Below, piece after piece: positions 1 through 7,998 of a stretch of DNA of 36,419 bases. The position numbers and the translations under genes were made by a program. The notes beneath the pieces are model-generated. The model made no database searches and was not told the DNA's origin. It saw only the letters and a program-made list of their open reading frames with translations. The DNA comes from Mesenet sp031546805 (GTDB lineage: Bacteria > Pseudomonadota > Alphaproteobacteria > Rickettsiales > Anaplasmataceae), in contig JAVBJW010000070.1 of assembly GCA_031546805.1 (NCBI GenBank), positions 1-36,419 on the forward strand, written 5' to 3'. Positions within the stretch are counted from its first letter, which is position 1. Each line of letters opens with the position of its first letter.

Positions 1-189
1 AAACGAAAAAGAATCCAAAGAAAAAAAGGAAAAAAATCAGGAGCTTGCGAACCAAAGAGTGGTGGTCGAAAATGTGATTTTAAAAGATTTAAGCAGACAA
101 ATATCGAAATCGGCGTTCGGCTTGAGGTTCAATTTGATCGCGGGAATTTACAATTTTGAGCTTCCTAAGTGAATTTTGAAAGAGGTCTA
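1..189 (+). mobile_element. 3' end of a decayed IS5-type transposase with its terminal inverted repeat
   Basis: Reading the plus strand in frame 2 gives a C-terminal block, FGLRFNLIAGIYNFEL, ending at a TGA at 170-172; this block is typical of IS5-group DDE transposases. The preceding conserved pieces lie in other frames: ELANQRVVVENVI in frame 2, KRFK in frame 1 and DKYRNRR in frame 3, so at least two indels have broken the gene. The element seems to end at 180-189 (AAGAGGTCTA), the reverse complement of the ten bases at 8701-8710, which begin another IS remnant. The 5' part lies outside the window. The family call rests on remembered family motifs; the subgroup is not determined. Confidence 0.85.
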
Positions 190-993
190 ATATATTTTCA
201 CAAAAACACTTCTTACACTTCTCTAAAACGTCATCTAACCCAATATTACCACTATACTCTGCTTCTCTTTCTAAACTTGCAATGATTTCTGGATACACAT
301 TTCTAAGTTCAGTATATATCCTAGACTGCTCCCCTGTATTTAAACCCCCTATTTTTTCTTCTACAAATTTCTTAAATTTATTAAGAGCAAAATTAACTGC
401 AGTTTGAATATTTGGAACAACTTCTACTCCTTTACTTCTTAAATTTTGATAGCGTTTGCTTGGAGTGTTATCTAAAGCGTCGGCAATGCAACTTATAAGA
501 GCAGTATTTTCATTATTTAGAAAATGATCAAAATCAACAGTTGATGTGCTTTTTGGTATATTGCTATTGTCATTTTTTGTATTAACATTATCACTCTTAC
601 CTGGCATTGATCCAATGTTGTATTTATCACTATTTCTTTTGTTTAAAACACTTGGTAATTTCTCTTGTACAATCAGCATACTTCGAGTAAATAACTCAGA
701 AATTATAGACGCAAAAGTGCTATCTGCTAATTCTTTCACCCATGCAACGCTATCATTTATCCACAAAGACTTTTACTTGCACTGCTTGTTGCTATTTCTG
801 GTTGATTACTTAAATCTATAGCAAGAGATTTACGTGATAAGTGGTCATAATGACGATTATGGTAGTGACATCCATGGTCATGACGACGTCTACGTTGTAT
901 AGATCTTTTTCCTTCCTGTGCTTGTTTTAAAACTTCTATTATATCTGTGTTATTTTCTGCAATAGCTAACTCTAATATTAAACCTATTAGCAC
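89..993 (-). pseudogene. Unknown Wolbachia-type protein gene, frameshifted and ended by an IS insertion
   Basis: I do not recognise this family. Two minus-strand reading frames join here. The first (993 to 757) starts with GTG, is hydrophobic at first, then has an Arg/His-rich stretch (RRRRHDHGCHYHNRHYDH). The second (766 to 89) continues with a soluble, charged, probably helical 225-residue sequence. They join if one base is added to the four-A run (minus strand) at 771-774, giving KSLWINDSVAW, so a single-base deletion is likely. The frame is open for 11 codons above the GTG, coding hydrophobic residues like a signal peptide, but without an ATG. The last 30 or so codons are read antisense through the IS remnant, so the native C terminus is lost. 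Either a pseudogene or a hybrid short protein. Confidence 0.6.
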
Positions 994-1097
994 AAATAGA
1001 AGTGATACTGTGAGTGAAAATTTTTATTATGAGTGTCAAAATTGAATTTTATGTAATAAATTCAATGCTATCTAAACATTATCATTAAGTAATAGGG

Positions 1098-1126
1098 TTG
1101 CAAATTTTCTATAATTATGATATAAT
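1098..1126 (+). promoter_or_regulatory. Sigma70-type promoter for the gene at 1159
   Basis: TTGCAA at 1098-1103 is followed after 17 bases by a perfect TATAAT at 1121-1126, with TGA directly before the -10 box (an extended -10). Transcription would start near 1133, about 26 bases before the ATG at 1159. This is the best promoter match in the window. Confidence 0.7.
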
Positions 1127-1158
1127 AAAAAGTTTATTATTTCTATAGATATAGCAAA

Positions 1159-1575
1159 ATGTTACTCAGCCAGGTAATTACATATTTAGTTGTAACTATG
1201 GGGGTGGTTTTATTATTTTTTATACTAAAAAAAATATATTTAGATAGTATTAAGGTTTATATTGATAAATATTTAGTTAACAATGATCAAGAATCACCTG
1301 AGGAAAAAGATCTTAAATTATACAAAGAAAAAAAAGAAAAAGAGATATTAAAGCGCCAACTATTATCACAAAGTTACAGTCTAACAAAAGATTATACAAA
1401 TAATACAAAAATAGTTTCAATAATAGAACCGATAGGAAAATGGACAAAACTTGTGATGAATGAGCATTTTATGAAACTTATAAATATGAAGGCAGATAAA
1501 AAAAATGGGTTTTGGCAAGTTTTTATTAGTATGCAGGGTATGGTACAAGGTAAGCATAGAAGTAGAGGAAAATAA
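1159..1575 (+). CDS. Small single-pass membrane protein of unknown function
   Basis: The product has 138 residues. Residues about 8-25 form one hydrophobic helix (VVTMGVVLLFFILKKIY), followed by a Lys/Glu-rich stretch about 50-70 that may be a short coiled coil, then a better-ordered C-terminal part (EPIGKWTKLVMNEHF, FWQVFISMQGMVQGKHR). The form suggests an inner-membrane anchor with a cytoplasmic tail. It stands alone behind a strong promoter and is convergent with the J-domain gene. No catalytic motif is visible and I do not recognise a family; the ordered C terminus argues for a real, conserved gene rather than a chance frame. Confidence 0.7.
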   Translation: MLLSQVITYLVVTMGVVLLFFILKKIYLDSIKVYIDKYLVNNDQESPEEKDLKLYKEKKEKEILKRQLLSQSYSLTKDYTNNTKIVSIIEPIGKWTKLVMNEHFMKLINMKADKKNGFWQVFISMQGMVQGKHRSRGK

Positions 1576-1661
1576 AAGTTGATGTTGAAATGCTCTATTC
1601 CATACTTTGTACAAAATTAAATCAAATATACTATGACAGCTATGTTTGTAATCTATAGAAT

Positions 1662-1706
1662 AATACTACAGTAATTCAACATTAAAGTATATTTTACTGT
1701 AGTATT
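1662..1706. repeat. 13-bp perfect inverted repeat between convergent genes
   Basis: AATACTACAGTAA at 1662-1674 and its reverse complement at 1694-1706 flank a 19-base loop. A second hairpin follows at 1716-1738 (GTGAG/CTCAC with a bulged A and a 7-base loop). They lie between two convergent genes, where a bidirectional terminator would be expected, but neither has a T-run on either strand, so the role is uncertain. Confidence 0.5.
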
Positions 1707-1748
1707 CACATTAAGGTGAGAGTGTTTTACCCACTCACATAAATAACA

Positions 1749-2420
1749 TTATGAGCGACTATGTTCTTTATTTGCAGAGTGGCTTGCGTAAGTAAAACTT
1801 GTACCTGGAGGGATACGTTTACCATTGATAAAAACACTACCGTCCACATTAATTTCTATATTTGCACTTGATGTACCACTACCTGATGTGCTATGACTTG
1901 TACTTGGCTTATTACCTCTATTTACTTTACAATGATTACCTATCACTGTACCATGATTGTTCTCTATTTTACAATGATTACCTTGCATTGTGCCATAATT
2001 GTTCTTTATTTTACAGTGATTACCTTGCATTGTGCCATAATTGTTCTCTATTTTACAGTGATTACCAGTGAATATTTCACCTTTTTGTACTGTATCTTTA
2101 TGGGAAGATTGATGAAAATCACTATTTGCAGAAGAGGAAGACTGCTGAGGCCTACTAGATGGCAAAACATAGCCAGGAAATTCTTCCGCTTTTTCTATAA
2201 ACTTATCTAGTTCATCTTTAGCAAAATTTAGTTCCTTTATTTTCTCATCATCTATGTCCTTGTTTTTATCCGTGTGATATTTTTTTGCTAATGACCTACG
2301 ATTTTTTTCTACTAACTTTTTCAACTCTTCTAAATCGCAACCACAAGCCTCTGTTTCCTTAATGCCTAAAGTTTCAAATAGACTCAGTGCACTTTCGTAT
2401 TGTTCTTCTGTAAGCTTCAT
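1749..2420 (-). CDS. J-domain (DnaJ-like) protein with 14-residue repeats
   Basis: The product has 223 residues. Residues about 10-75 look like a J domain: amphipathic helices around KKLVEKNRRSLAKKYHTDKNKD and a later AKDELDKFIEKA helix. The signature HPD is HTD here (residues 49-51). A Ser/Gln/His-rich linker about 88-112 leads to three 14-residue repeats of the form GNHCKIENNYGTMQ (119-160) plus a partial fourth. The tail contains INVDGSVFINGKRIPPGTSF, which resembles a beta structure. ATG with a good AGGAGA site in front. J domains recruit Hsp70; the altered HPD makes that doubtful here. Partner and role are unknown; it could be a host-directed or scaffold protein. Confidence 0.75.
   Translation of the reverse strand: MKLTEEQYESALSLFETLGIKETEACGCDLEELKKLVEKNRRSLAKKYHTDKNKDIDDEKIKELNFAKDELDKFIEKAEEFPGYVLPSSRPQQSSSSANSDFHQSSHKDTVQKGEIFTGNHCKIENNYGTMQGNHCKIKNNYGTMQGNHCKIENNHGTVIGNHCKVNRGNKPSTSHSTSGSGTSSANIEINVDGSVFINGKRIPPGTSFTYASHSANKEHSRS
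1923..2066 (-). repeat. 42-base tandem coding repeats in the J-domain gene
   Basis: Three full 42-base units and a partial fourth encode GNHCKI-x-NN-x-GT repeats. Unit two differs from unit one by very few bases, which suggests recent expansion. Copy number could vary between strains. Confidence 0.85.
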
Positions 2421-2486
2421 ATTTTCTCCTATTATAAATATACTTAAGTTAATATTTAATCATATATATTAATTATATCAATACTT

Positions 2487-3377
2487 TTATTTTAAAACTT
2501 TACTTTTTAGCTCCAAAGCAGCATCTATTCCAATTTTCTCTGCATCTTCTACAGATGAAAAACGTTCAGTGAAGTATACTTTCTTACCATCCTCATCAGC
2601 TAGCATACATCTTAAATGCAATTGATTTTTATCTCGATATTCAGCAAAAGCAGCGAGTGGAGTAAAACAAGAACCATTGATTGTTTTCAAAAAACTACGT
2701 TCTGCTTGAATTTGTGTAAAAGTTTCATTGTGGTTAATTCTTTCTAGCATATCTATAATTTTAGTATTATTTGCACGGCACTGCAGGCAAATAACTCCTT
2801 GTCCTACACTAGGCAACATATCTTGAGCTGAGAGCACTGCTGTGATGACGTTATGTTTTTGTAACCTTATTAACCCAGCTTCAGCAAGTATTATACCATC
2901 AAATTCTGTTAACCTTTGTAATCGTGTTGTAACATTACCGCGCAGAGGTACAACATTTAAATCAGGCCTTAAAAGTAAAAGTTGTACCTTCCTTCTGATT
3001 GCAGAAGTTGCCACAGTAGCGTTTTTTGGCAGTGTCGATATATTTTGATATTTATATGAAATAAAAGCATCGTAAGGACTGCATCTTTTTAAAACACAAG
3101 GAATGGTGAGGTCATTTGCATAAAATGCAGGTACATCTTTGAGGGAATGTACAGCAATATCTATATTTTTAGAGAGTAAGGCATCTTCGATTTCCTTAAT
3201 AAATAGTCCCTTTCCACCAACACTAGCCAGAGTTACATTAATATTTTTATCACCAGAGGTTTTAATTTTTACAATCTTTGTATTAAGGTCTGGAAAACAA
3301 CTAAGCAATAACTTCTCTGCTTCTAAGGCTTGAGCAATTGCAAGCTCACTCCCTCTAGTGCCAATTTTAATTAACAT
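2487..3377 (-). CDS. hemC: Hydroxymethylbilane synthase (porphobilinogen deaminase)
   Basis: HemC joins four porphobilinogen molecules into hydroxymethylbilane in the cytoplasm, the third common step of haem synthesis. The 296 residues match the usual length. It begins with the family's IGTRGSELAIAQA; HSLKDVP at 78-84 carries the catalytic Asp (D81); ATSAIRRK (123-130) and LRGNV (145-149) are substrate and cofactor-binding arginine motifs; C237 in NGSCFTPLA is the attachment site of the dipyrromethane cofactor. All needed residues are present, so it should be active. It lies 11 bases downstream of the glutamine-synthetase-like gene and is probably co-transcribed with it. Confidence 0.97.
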   Translation of the reverse strand: MLIKIGTRGSELAIAQALEAEKLLLSCFPDLNTKIVKIKTSGDKNINVTLASVGGKGLFIKEIEDALLSKNIDIAVHSLKDVPAFYANDLTIPCVLKRCSPYDAFISYKYQNISTLPKNATVATSAIRRKVQLLLLRPDLNVVPLRGNVTTRLQRLTEFDGIILAEAGLIRLQKHNVITAVLSAQDMLPSVGQGVICLQCRANNTKIIDMLERINHNETFTQIQAERSFLKTINGSCFTPLAAFAEYRDKNQLHLRCMLADEDGKKVYFTERFSSVEDAEKIGIDAALELKSKVLK

Positions 3378-3388
3378 TTTTTGTAAAA

Positions 3389-4744
3389 TTACAAACTGTA
3401 GTAGTTAACAAACTCAATTGGATTTGGAGCTAGTTCACTTGCTTGAACTTCATTTGTTTTTTTTATTATATATTCATCAATTTGCTCGTTGGTAAAGACG
3501 TGCAACAAAAATTCTCTGTCACACCTCAGTGCATCTAAAGCATCTTGCAAAGACTGAGACATAGAGTGTAACTCCTCAAATTCTGATAACTCATCCAAAG
3601 CATCACCAGGATGAATTTTATTTCTTATACCATCAAGACCGGCCATAAGCTGTACAGCAAAACAAAGATATGGATTTGCAATTGCATCTGGAAAACAAAC
3701 TTGCACCATATCTCTCTTATATGATATTCGAATTGTTGCAAAAAAGGCGTCAATATATGAATACGCTAGTCGTTTATGACTTTTGTGTACTGAGAATGTT
3801 TTATAACTATTTGTTGCCGGGTTTGTATAAGCATTGATTGCTTGTCCATGTTTTATAATGCCACCAATATAATAAAGACACGTTTCTGATACCTGATTAT
3901 TTTCACCAACAAATAGATTTTTGCCATCTTTCCACAAAGACTGACTGCAACGCATACTACTTCTTCCATTTGTGTTTTCTATGGGATGAGGCATGAAAGT
4001 TGCAGTTTTTCCATACGAATGAGCAACATTTCGCACTACATACTTAAACTTTTGTATGCTATCAGCACTGCATAAAAACTCATCACACTTTAACTTAACC
4101 CCACACTGAGAACCAAGATAATGCGATAATGGTTTTATTCCTACTTCAGACATCATCTCTAAAATCTCTGACCTCATATCATGAAGTGCATCAATTGGAG
4201 GAACCATCATATCCATTGGCTTATATTCTTCACTGTCTTGTTTTTTGCCTAAACTACTATTTTCTCCGATTAAATCTAATTTAAAGTATGAAGAATACTT
4301 GCTAGTATGATATTTCACATCATCAAAAATATGAAACCCTATTTCAGGGCCAAAATACGCCTGATCGGCAATACCTGTTGATCGCATGTAATCATATGCC
4401 TTCTTTGCTATTGATCTAGGGTCATTAGGATGTTGGTATTTTTCGTTATTACTTGTATGTGTTGCCATATCACATAGAATGACAAGAGTTGATTGTGCAT
4501 AAAATGGATCAAGAAAGGCAGTGCCAAGGTCTGGTAACAAAATTATATTTTTATAGGGATACCCATTAAGCATAAGATCATTTTCAAGTGGTGTTCCATC
4601 TATTAATATGGATTTTATTTCGTATATATCAGCTTTATAAGTTTCATGATAGCAGCTGCCAAACATATCAGTAAAACGAAAGTCTATAAACTTTACTGAA
4701 TTTTGCTTTATTAAATTCAGTATATCACTAGCAGAAGAAGACAC
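3389..4744 (-). CDS. Glutamine-synthetase-like protein, probably a pseudoenzyme
   Basis: The 451 residues align along their full length with bacterial GlnA (VKFIDFRFTD near the start, NDPRSIAKKAYDY 107-119, KYVVRNVAHSYGKTATFMP 234-252, YYIGGIIKH, NPATNSYK, FPDAIANPYLCFA 351-363, NPIEFVNYYS at the end). The catalytic positions have changed: PEPEF is PEIGF (second Glu to G136), HHEV is SHYL (Y209), the next Glu is K217, MHCH is MRCS (R265, S267), NSYKR is NSYKT (T316), and EVRFPD is QVCFPD (Q348, C350). Five of six expected metal ligands are gone, as is the NLYDLPPEE adenylylation site. The frame is intact, so it is probably maintained for a non-catalytic role. The start is GTG at 4744; no ATG is available nearby. 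First gene of a pair with hemC. Confidence 0.85.
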   Translation of the reverse strand: MSSSASDILNLIKQNSVKFIDFRFTDMFGSCYHETYKADIYEIKSILIDGTPLENDLMLNGYPYKNIILLPDLGTAFLDPFYAQSTLVILCDMATHTSNNEKYQHPNDPRSIAKKAYDYMRSTGIADQAYFGPEIGFHIFDDVKYHTSKYSSYFKLDLIGENSSLGKKQDSEEYKPMDMMVPPIDALHDMRSEILEMMSEVGIKPLSHYLGSQCGVKLKCDEFLCSADSIQKFKYVVRNVAHSYGKTATFMPHPIENTNGRSSMRCSQSLWKDGKNLFVGENNQVSETCLYYIGGIIKHGQAINAYTNPATNSYKTFSVHKSHKRLAYSYIDAFFATIRISYKRDMVQVCFPDAIANPYLCFAVQLMAGLDGIRNKIHPGDALDELSEFEELHSMSQSLQDALDALRCDREFLLHVFTNEQIDEYIIKKTNEVQASELAPNPIEFVNYYSL

Positions 4745-4774
4745 AGCAAATCTTAAATAATATAATACTTATAA

Positions 4775-4802
4775 AATATAGCTAAACTATCTCATATCGC
4801 AA
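4775..4802 (-). promoter_or_regulatory. Likely promoter of the GS-like gene and hemC
   Basis: On the minus strand TTGCGA (4802-4797), a 16-base spacer and TATATT (4780-4775) precede the GTG start at 4744 by about 30 bases. The boxes match the consensus at 4 and 5 of 6 positions. Confidence 0.45.
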
Positions 4803-4861
4803 TAAAATTAAAGATGTGTGGTTTTTTAGTGCAACAGGTTTTATTTGTTAAGACTTTCATT

Positions 4862-6418
4862 TTACTCAAACCCTTGATTGTTCACGCCTACTCCTTGCTC
4901 TGTTTTTGCTTCATCCACAGATGATAACAGTGGCGTTTCTTCACTTTTTCTCTTACCTTTATGGTTAACAAATTTATCCTTTAAATCATTCAAACCTTTC
5001 TTCCCTTTTTGCTTCATCTCATCAATTAGAATCTTAGCTTTAGCTTTAATATCATTCTTTTGCTTGCCACTGCTATCTATAGACTTTGTTGATCCTCCAA
5101 AGATTTGACTGCTTAACATGCTACATGATTGTGACCGTTCTTCATCTTGCTTTTTATTATCATCTTTTGTTAATTCTGTTGATTCTTTAGTTTCAATACT
5201 ACCACTAATAACACTTTGTCTATCATTAGTCTCAGGCTGAGATGGGCTATGGACCTCTGCTTGAGAAGTAATGGTATTTTCATTACTAGAACTTGCTGTT
5301 TGTTTAGATGAAGTTTGGTCTGTATTGTCCGCAGGTTTTTTCACAACTTCTGGTTCTTTTTGTATAAGATAGTTGTTAACTATGATATCTACTAGAACTT
5401 CTTTTATATTAACAGTAGGTTTCCCTAGATAAAATGCTGCCTTTATAAAGAATGAAGCAGATTTTAATGCGGATATTCTCACTTTTCCTTCTTTAAAAGA
5501 ATCTATTGTAAATTGTTTATTTATCTTACTTCCTTCTATAGTAGCTATGCCTGTTTTTTTATCCCAAGTTACACAGTCTAATTTTTCAGCTATTAATTTT
5601 CCTAGTTTGTCAAAAATATCAAAATTGTTACTTGGCCTTTTTAACAAAATTATAATATCATTATTTGCTTTCAATTCGTGTAGATAGTTCTTTACCTCTT
5701 TACTACTTTTAGCATTGCTTTTAACAAACGCTTCTTTAGCATGCATATAAATTTTACTACTCTTTAACTCTAAGAATACGTTCTTGTCTTGCTGGTTTTG
5801 TAATGTAATAATACAAAAACCATCTTCCTTAAGTTGCAGATTTATTAATTCATATTCATGGCCAAGAGTTATAATTCCATTTTTATCTTCTCTTAGTATT
5901 TCACATTTACCTCCTTCTAACTCTTTGTATTTTTCTATTGTATAACCTTCAGGCAAAGTTATTGCTGCAATCTGGTCTTTTTTATATTTTTCATTTTGTT
6001 GTTTGTTTATAATGCTATGGTGCTTGCTATTATCTTCCTTTACCTTTTTGTTATTAAGGGTAGTATTATCATTATTTAATGCGTTATTATCGTTTGTTGA
6101 AATACGTGTAGGTCCTTCACTGTTTTTGTTTACTTCAATTTCTTCTTCACTATCAGAATCATTTTCTATACTACCTTCACTTGATAAACTTAAGCTAGAA
6201 TCAGAATGCTTTATCTTCTCATGTTTTGTTTCTTTTGCAAGAAGTATTGTAGTAATCACACTTAGCATTAACACACTAATTGCAAAAGCTAACTCTAAAT
6301 AGAGATCTTCTATTTTTTTCTTGTTGTTAGTTAGATCTATAGTTAATTTAGTTAAATATCCTATAGATATCACTATGTTAGCAATACTGATCAACAATAA
6401 AGTTTTTTTTCTTTGCAT
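4862..6418 (-). CDS. Large membrane-anchored protein of unknown function
   Basis: The product has 518 residues. Two hydrophobic helices lie near the N terminus (about 8-30 and 42-62), then a Ser/Asp/Glu-rich stretch (HSDSSLSLSSEGSIENDSDS), an Asn-rich stretch, a folded-looking middle part about 150-350, and a long polar tail rich in Ser, Lys and Gln (about 355-518). Low-complexity linkers around a central domain are common in secreted or membrane effectors of these bacteria, but no domain is recognised. The ATG has a strong AAGGAGGG site just upstream. It stands alone, divergent from rmuC. Orientation in the membrane and function are unknown. Confidence 0.75.
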   Translation of the reverse strand: MQRKKTLLLISIANIVISIGYLTKLTIDLTNNKKKIEDLYLELAFAISVLMLSVITTILLAKETKHEKIKHSDSSLSLSSEGSIENDSDSEEEIEVNKNSEGPTRISTNDNNALNNDNTTLNNKKVKEDNSKHHSIINKQQNEKYKKDQIAAITLPEGYTIEKYKELEGGKCEILREDKNGIITLGHEYELINLQLKEDGFCIITLQNQQDKNVFLELKSSKIYMHAKEAFVKSNAKSSKEVKNYLHELKANNDIIILLKRPSNNFDIFDKLGKLIAEKLDCVTWDKKTGIATIEGSKINKQFTIDSFKEGKVRISALKSASFFIKAAFYLGKPTVNIKEVLVDIIVNNYLIQKEPEVVKKPADNTDQTSSKQTASSSNENTITSQAEVHSPSQPETNDRQSVISGSIETKESTELTKDDNKKQDEERSQSCSMLSSQIFGGSTKSIDSSGKQKNDIKAKAKILIDEMKQKGKKGLNDLKDKFVNHKGKRKSEETPLLSSVDEAKTEQGVGVNNQGFE

Positions 6419-6439
6419 AACCCTCCTTTTTATGTTAAT

Positions 6440-6468
6440 AGTTTACCATAAGGCACTATTTTATACAA
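6440..6468 (-). promoter_or_regulatory. Possible promoter of the 518-residue membrane protein gene
   Basis: On the minus strand TTGTAT (6468-6463), 17 bases and TAAACT (6445-6440), with TGG directly before the -10 box. The leader would be only about 15 bases, just enough for the ribosome-binding site. Match is moderate. Confidence 0.35.
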
Positions 6469-6561
6469 TATATTTAATATATTAATTAATTTTAGCTTCA
6501 AAATAAGATTGCCAGTAACCATACAAGTTGTTATTACAGTATAGTCTTAGCTTATTAAAAT

Positions 6562-7932
6562 ATGCTTATAATTATATTATCTTCAATAAATATCTTATCT
6601 ATAATAATATTAATTATAACTTATCTAATAAAAAGCACACAGTTAAATGCTGAAAAGCTAAAAAATGCTCATCTTGAAGGAAAAATAATGTTGATGGCAA
6701 GAATGGAGCAAGAACTATCTGAACTAAAGCAGGAATTATCAGATAAGGAGAGGGAAGTATCAAGGCTTATTATTATAAAAACGGAGCTAGAAGTAACTTT
6801 AAATAAAGAACGCAACGAAAAGGAAAAAGAAATAGATTTGCTTAAAAAAGCAGAAGAAAGACTCTCAAACGCTTTCAAAGCATTATCATCTGAGGCTCTG
6901 CAAGTAAATAATAATACTTTTTTAAGTTTAGCAAAAGAAGTAATCGATAGTAGATTAAAAGAAACAGAAAATGATCTAAATAAAAGGCAGGCTACAATTA
7001 ATGAGGTAGTTACTCCCATAAAAGAAAGATTAGAAAAATTTGACAGCGAAATCAAACAATTAGAAAAAGCAAGAGCCGGAGCTTACGAAGGGTTAAAAGA
7101 GCAGGTTTCAGCCCTTATGGGCCAAACATCAAGTTTAGCAAACGCTCTTAAAAAACCACACATTAGAGGTAGATGGGGAGAGATGCAGCTAAAGAGAGTA
7201 GTAGAAATGGCAGGTATGATTGAGTATTGTGATTTTGTAACTCAGCAGTCAGTTGTTAGCAGAAATGATAGCAGTAGTTTATTGCGTCCAGATTTAATAA
7301 TAAATATGCCATCTGGTAGGAAAATCATAGTAGATGCTAAAGTACCTTTGGATGCTTATCTTGATGCTGTAGGACAGAGTGAATTTGAAGTACAAAAAAG
7401 CAAATTAAAAGATCATGCGCAGCTAGTAAAAAAACATTTATTTGACCTCAGTAAAAAAGAGTATTGGAACCAATTTGAAAATACTCCTGAATTTGTTGTT
7501 TTATTTTTAACCGGAGAAGGGATTTTTAGTGCAGCTTTGGAGTATGAACCATCACTAATAGAGATAGGAGTTGAAAAAAAAGTTTTGATTGCAACACCAA
7601 TTACACTTATTGCGCTGCTTAGAGCTGTAGCTTATGGTTGGAAGCAAGAGACTATAGCTGAAAATGCAAAAAAAATTAGTGAGCTTGGACATATATTATA
7701 TGAGCGCCTATGTACTATGAGTGAGAATTTTGATAACTTGCGCAGAAGTTTAAAAAGCACTGTTGATAATTATAATAGAACTGTAGGTTCGCTTGAAGGA
7801 AGAGTATTTCCTGCTGCTCGTGAGTTTAATAAACTTGGAATATCTTATAAAGAAAAGAGCATAAAGGCTGCAGAGGAATTGGAAAATTTGCCACGCAGTC
7901 TGCACGCTCCTGAATTACACAAAGAAAGTTGA
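6562..7932 (+). CDS. rmuC: RmuC-family DNA recombination protein
   Basis: RmuC proteins are membrane-tethered, nuclease-like proteins that limit recombination at inverted repeats; the exact reaction is not established. The 456 residues show the family layout: an N-terminal membrane helix (1-24), a long coiled coil about 26-130, then the conserved domain with GRWGEMQLKRVVEMAG (203-218) and a PD-(D/E)xK-like core, with RPDL (D244) and VDAK (257-260). The sequence TPITLIALLRAVAYGW is a further family signature. All the key residues are present. The ATG at 6562 lies right before the hydrophobic helix. It is divergent from the upstream gene and followed by a separately promoted gene. Confidence 0.93.
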   Translation: MLIIILSSINILSIIILIITYLIKSTQLNAEKLKNAHLEGKIMLMARMEQELSELKQELSDKEREVSRLIIIKTELEVTLNKERNEKEKEIDLLKKAEERLSNAFKALSSEALQVNNNTFLSLAKEVIDSRLKETENDLNKRQATINEVVTPIKERLEKFDSEIKQLEKARAGAYEGLKEQVSALMGQTSSLANALKKPHIRGRWGEMQLKRVVEMAGMIEYCDFVTQQSVVSRNDSSSLLRPDLIINMPSGRKIIVDAKVPLDAYLDAVGQSEFEVQKSKLKDHAQLVKKHLFDLSKKEYWNQFENTPEFVVLFLTGEGIFSAALEYEPSLIEIGVEKKVLIATPITLIALLRAVAYGWKQETIAENAKKISELGHILYERLCTMSENFDNLRRSLKSTVDNYNRTVGSLEGRVFPAAREFNKLGISYKEKSIKAAEELENLPRSLHAPELHKES

Positions 7933-7944
7933 TACTTTTTAAAG

Positions 7945-7973
7945 TTTCTTTATGTAATATAAGGTTGTATAAT
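7945..7973 (+). promoter_or_regulatory. Likely promoter of the Gly/His-rich gene
   Basis: A perfect TATAAT at 7968-7973 sits 17 bases after a poor -35 (TTTCTT, 7945-7950). The -10 box lies inside a small inverted repeat (AGGTT/AACCT). The ATG at 7999 has GAGGG just in front. Confidence 0.45.
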
Positions 7974-7998
7974 AACCTAAAGTTTAATTGAGGGTACC

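Noticed and set aside
1923..2066. Possible CRISPR array
   Set aside because: Repeats are contiguous, in frame and code for protein; there are no spacers.
1862..2210. Two plus-strand frames of 69 and 105 codons
   Set aside because: They are antisense to the J-domain gene; their repetitive form comes from its 42-base repeats.
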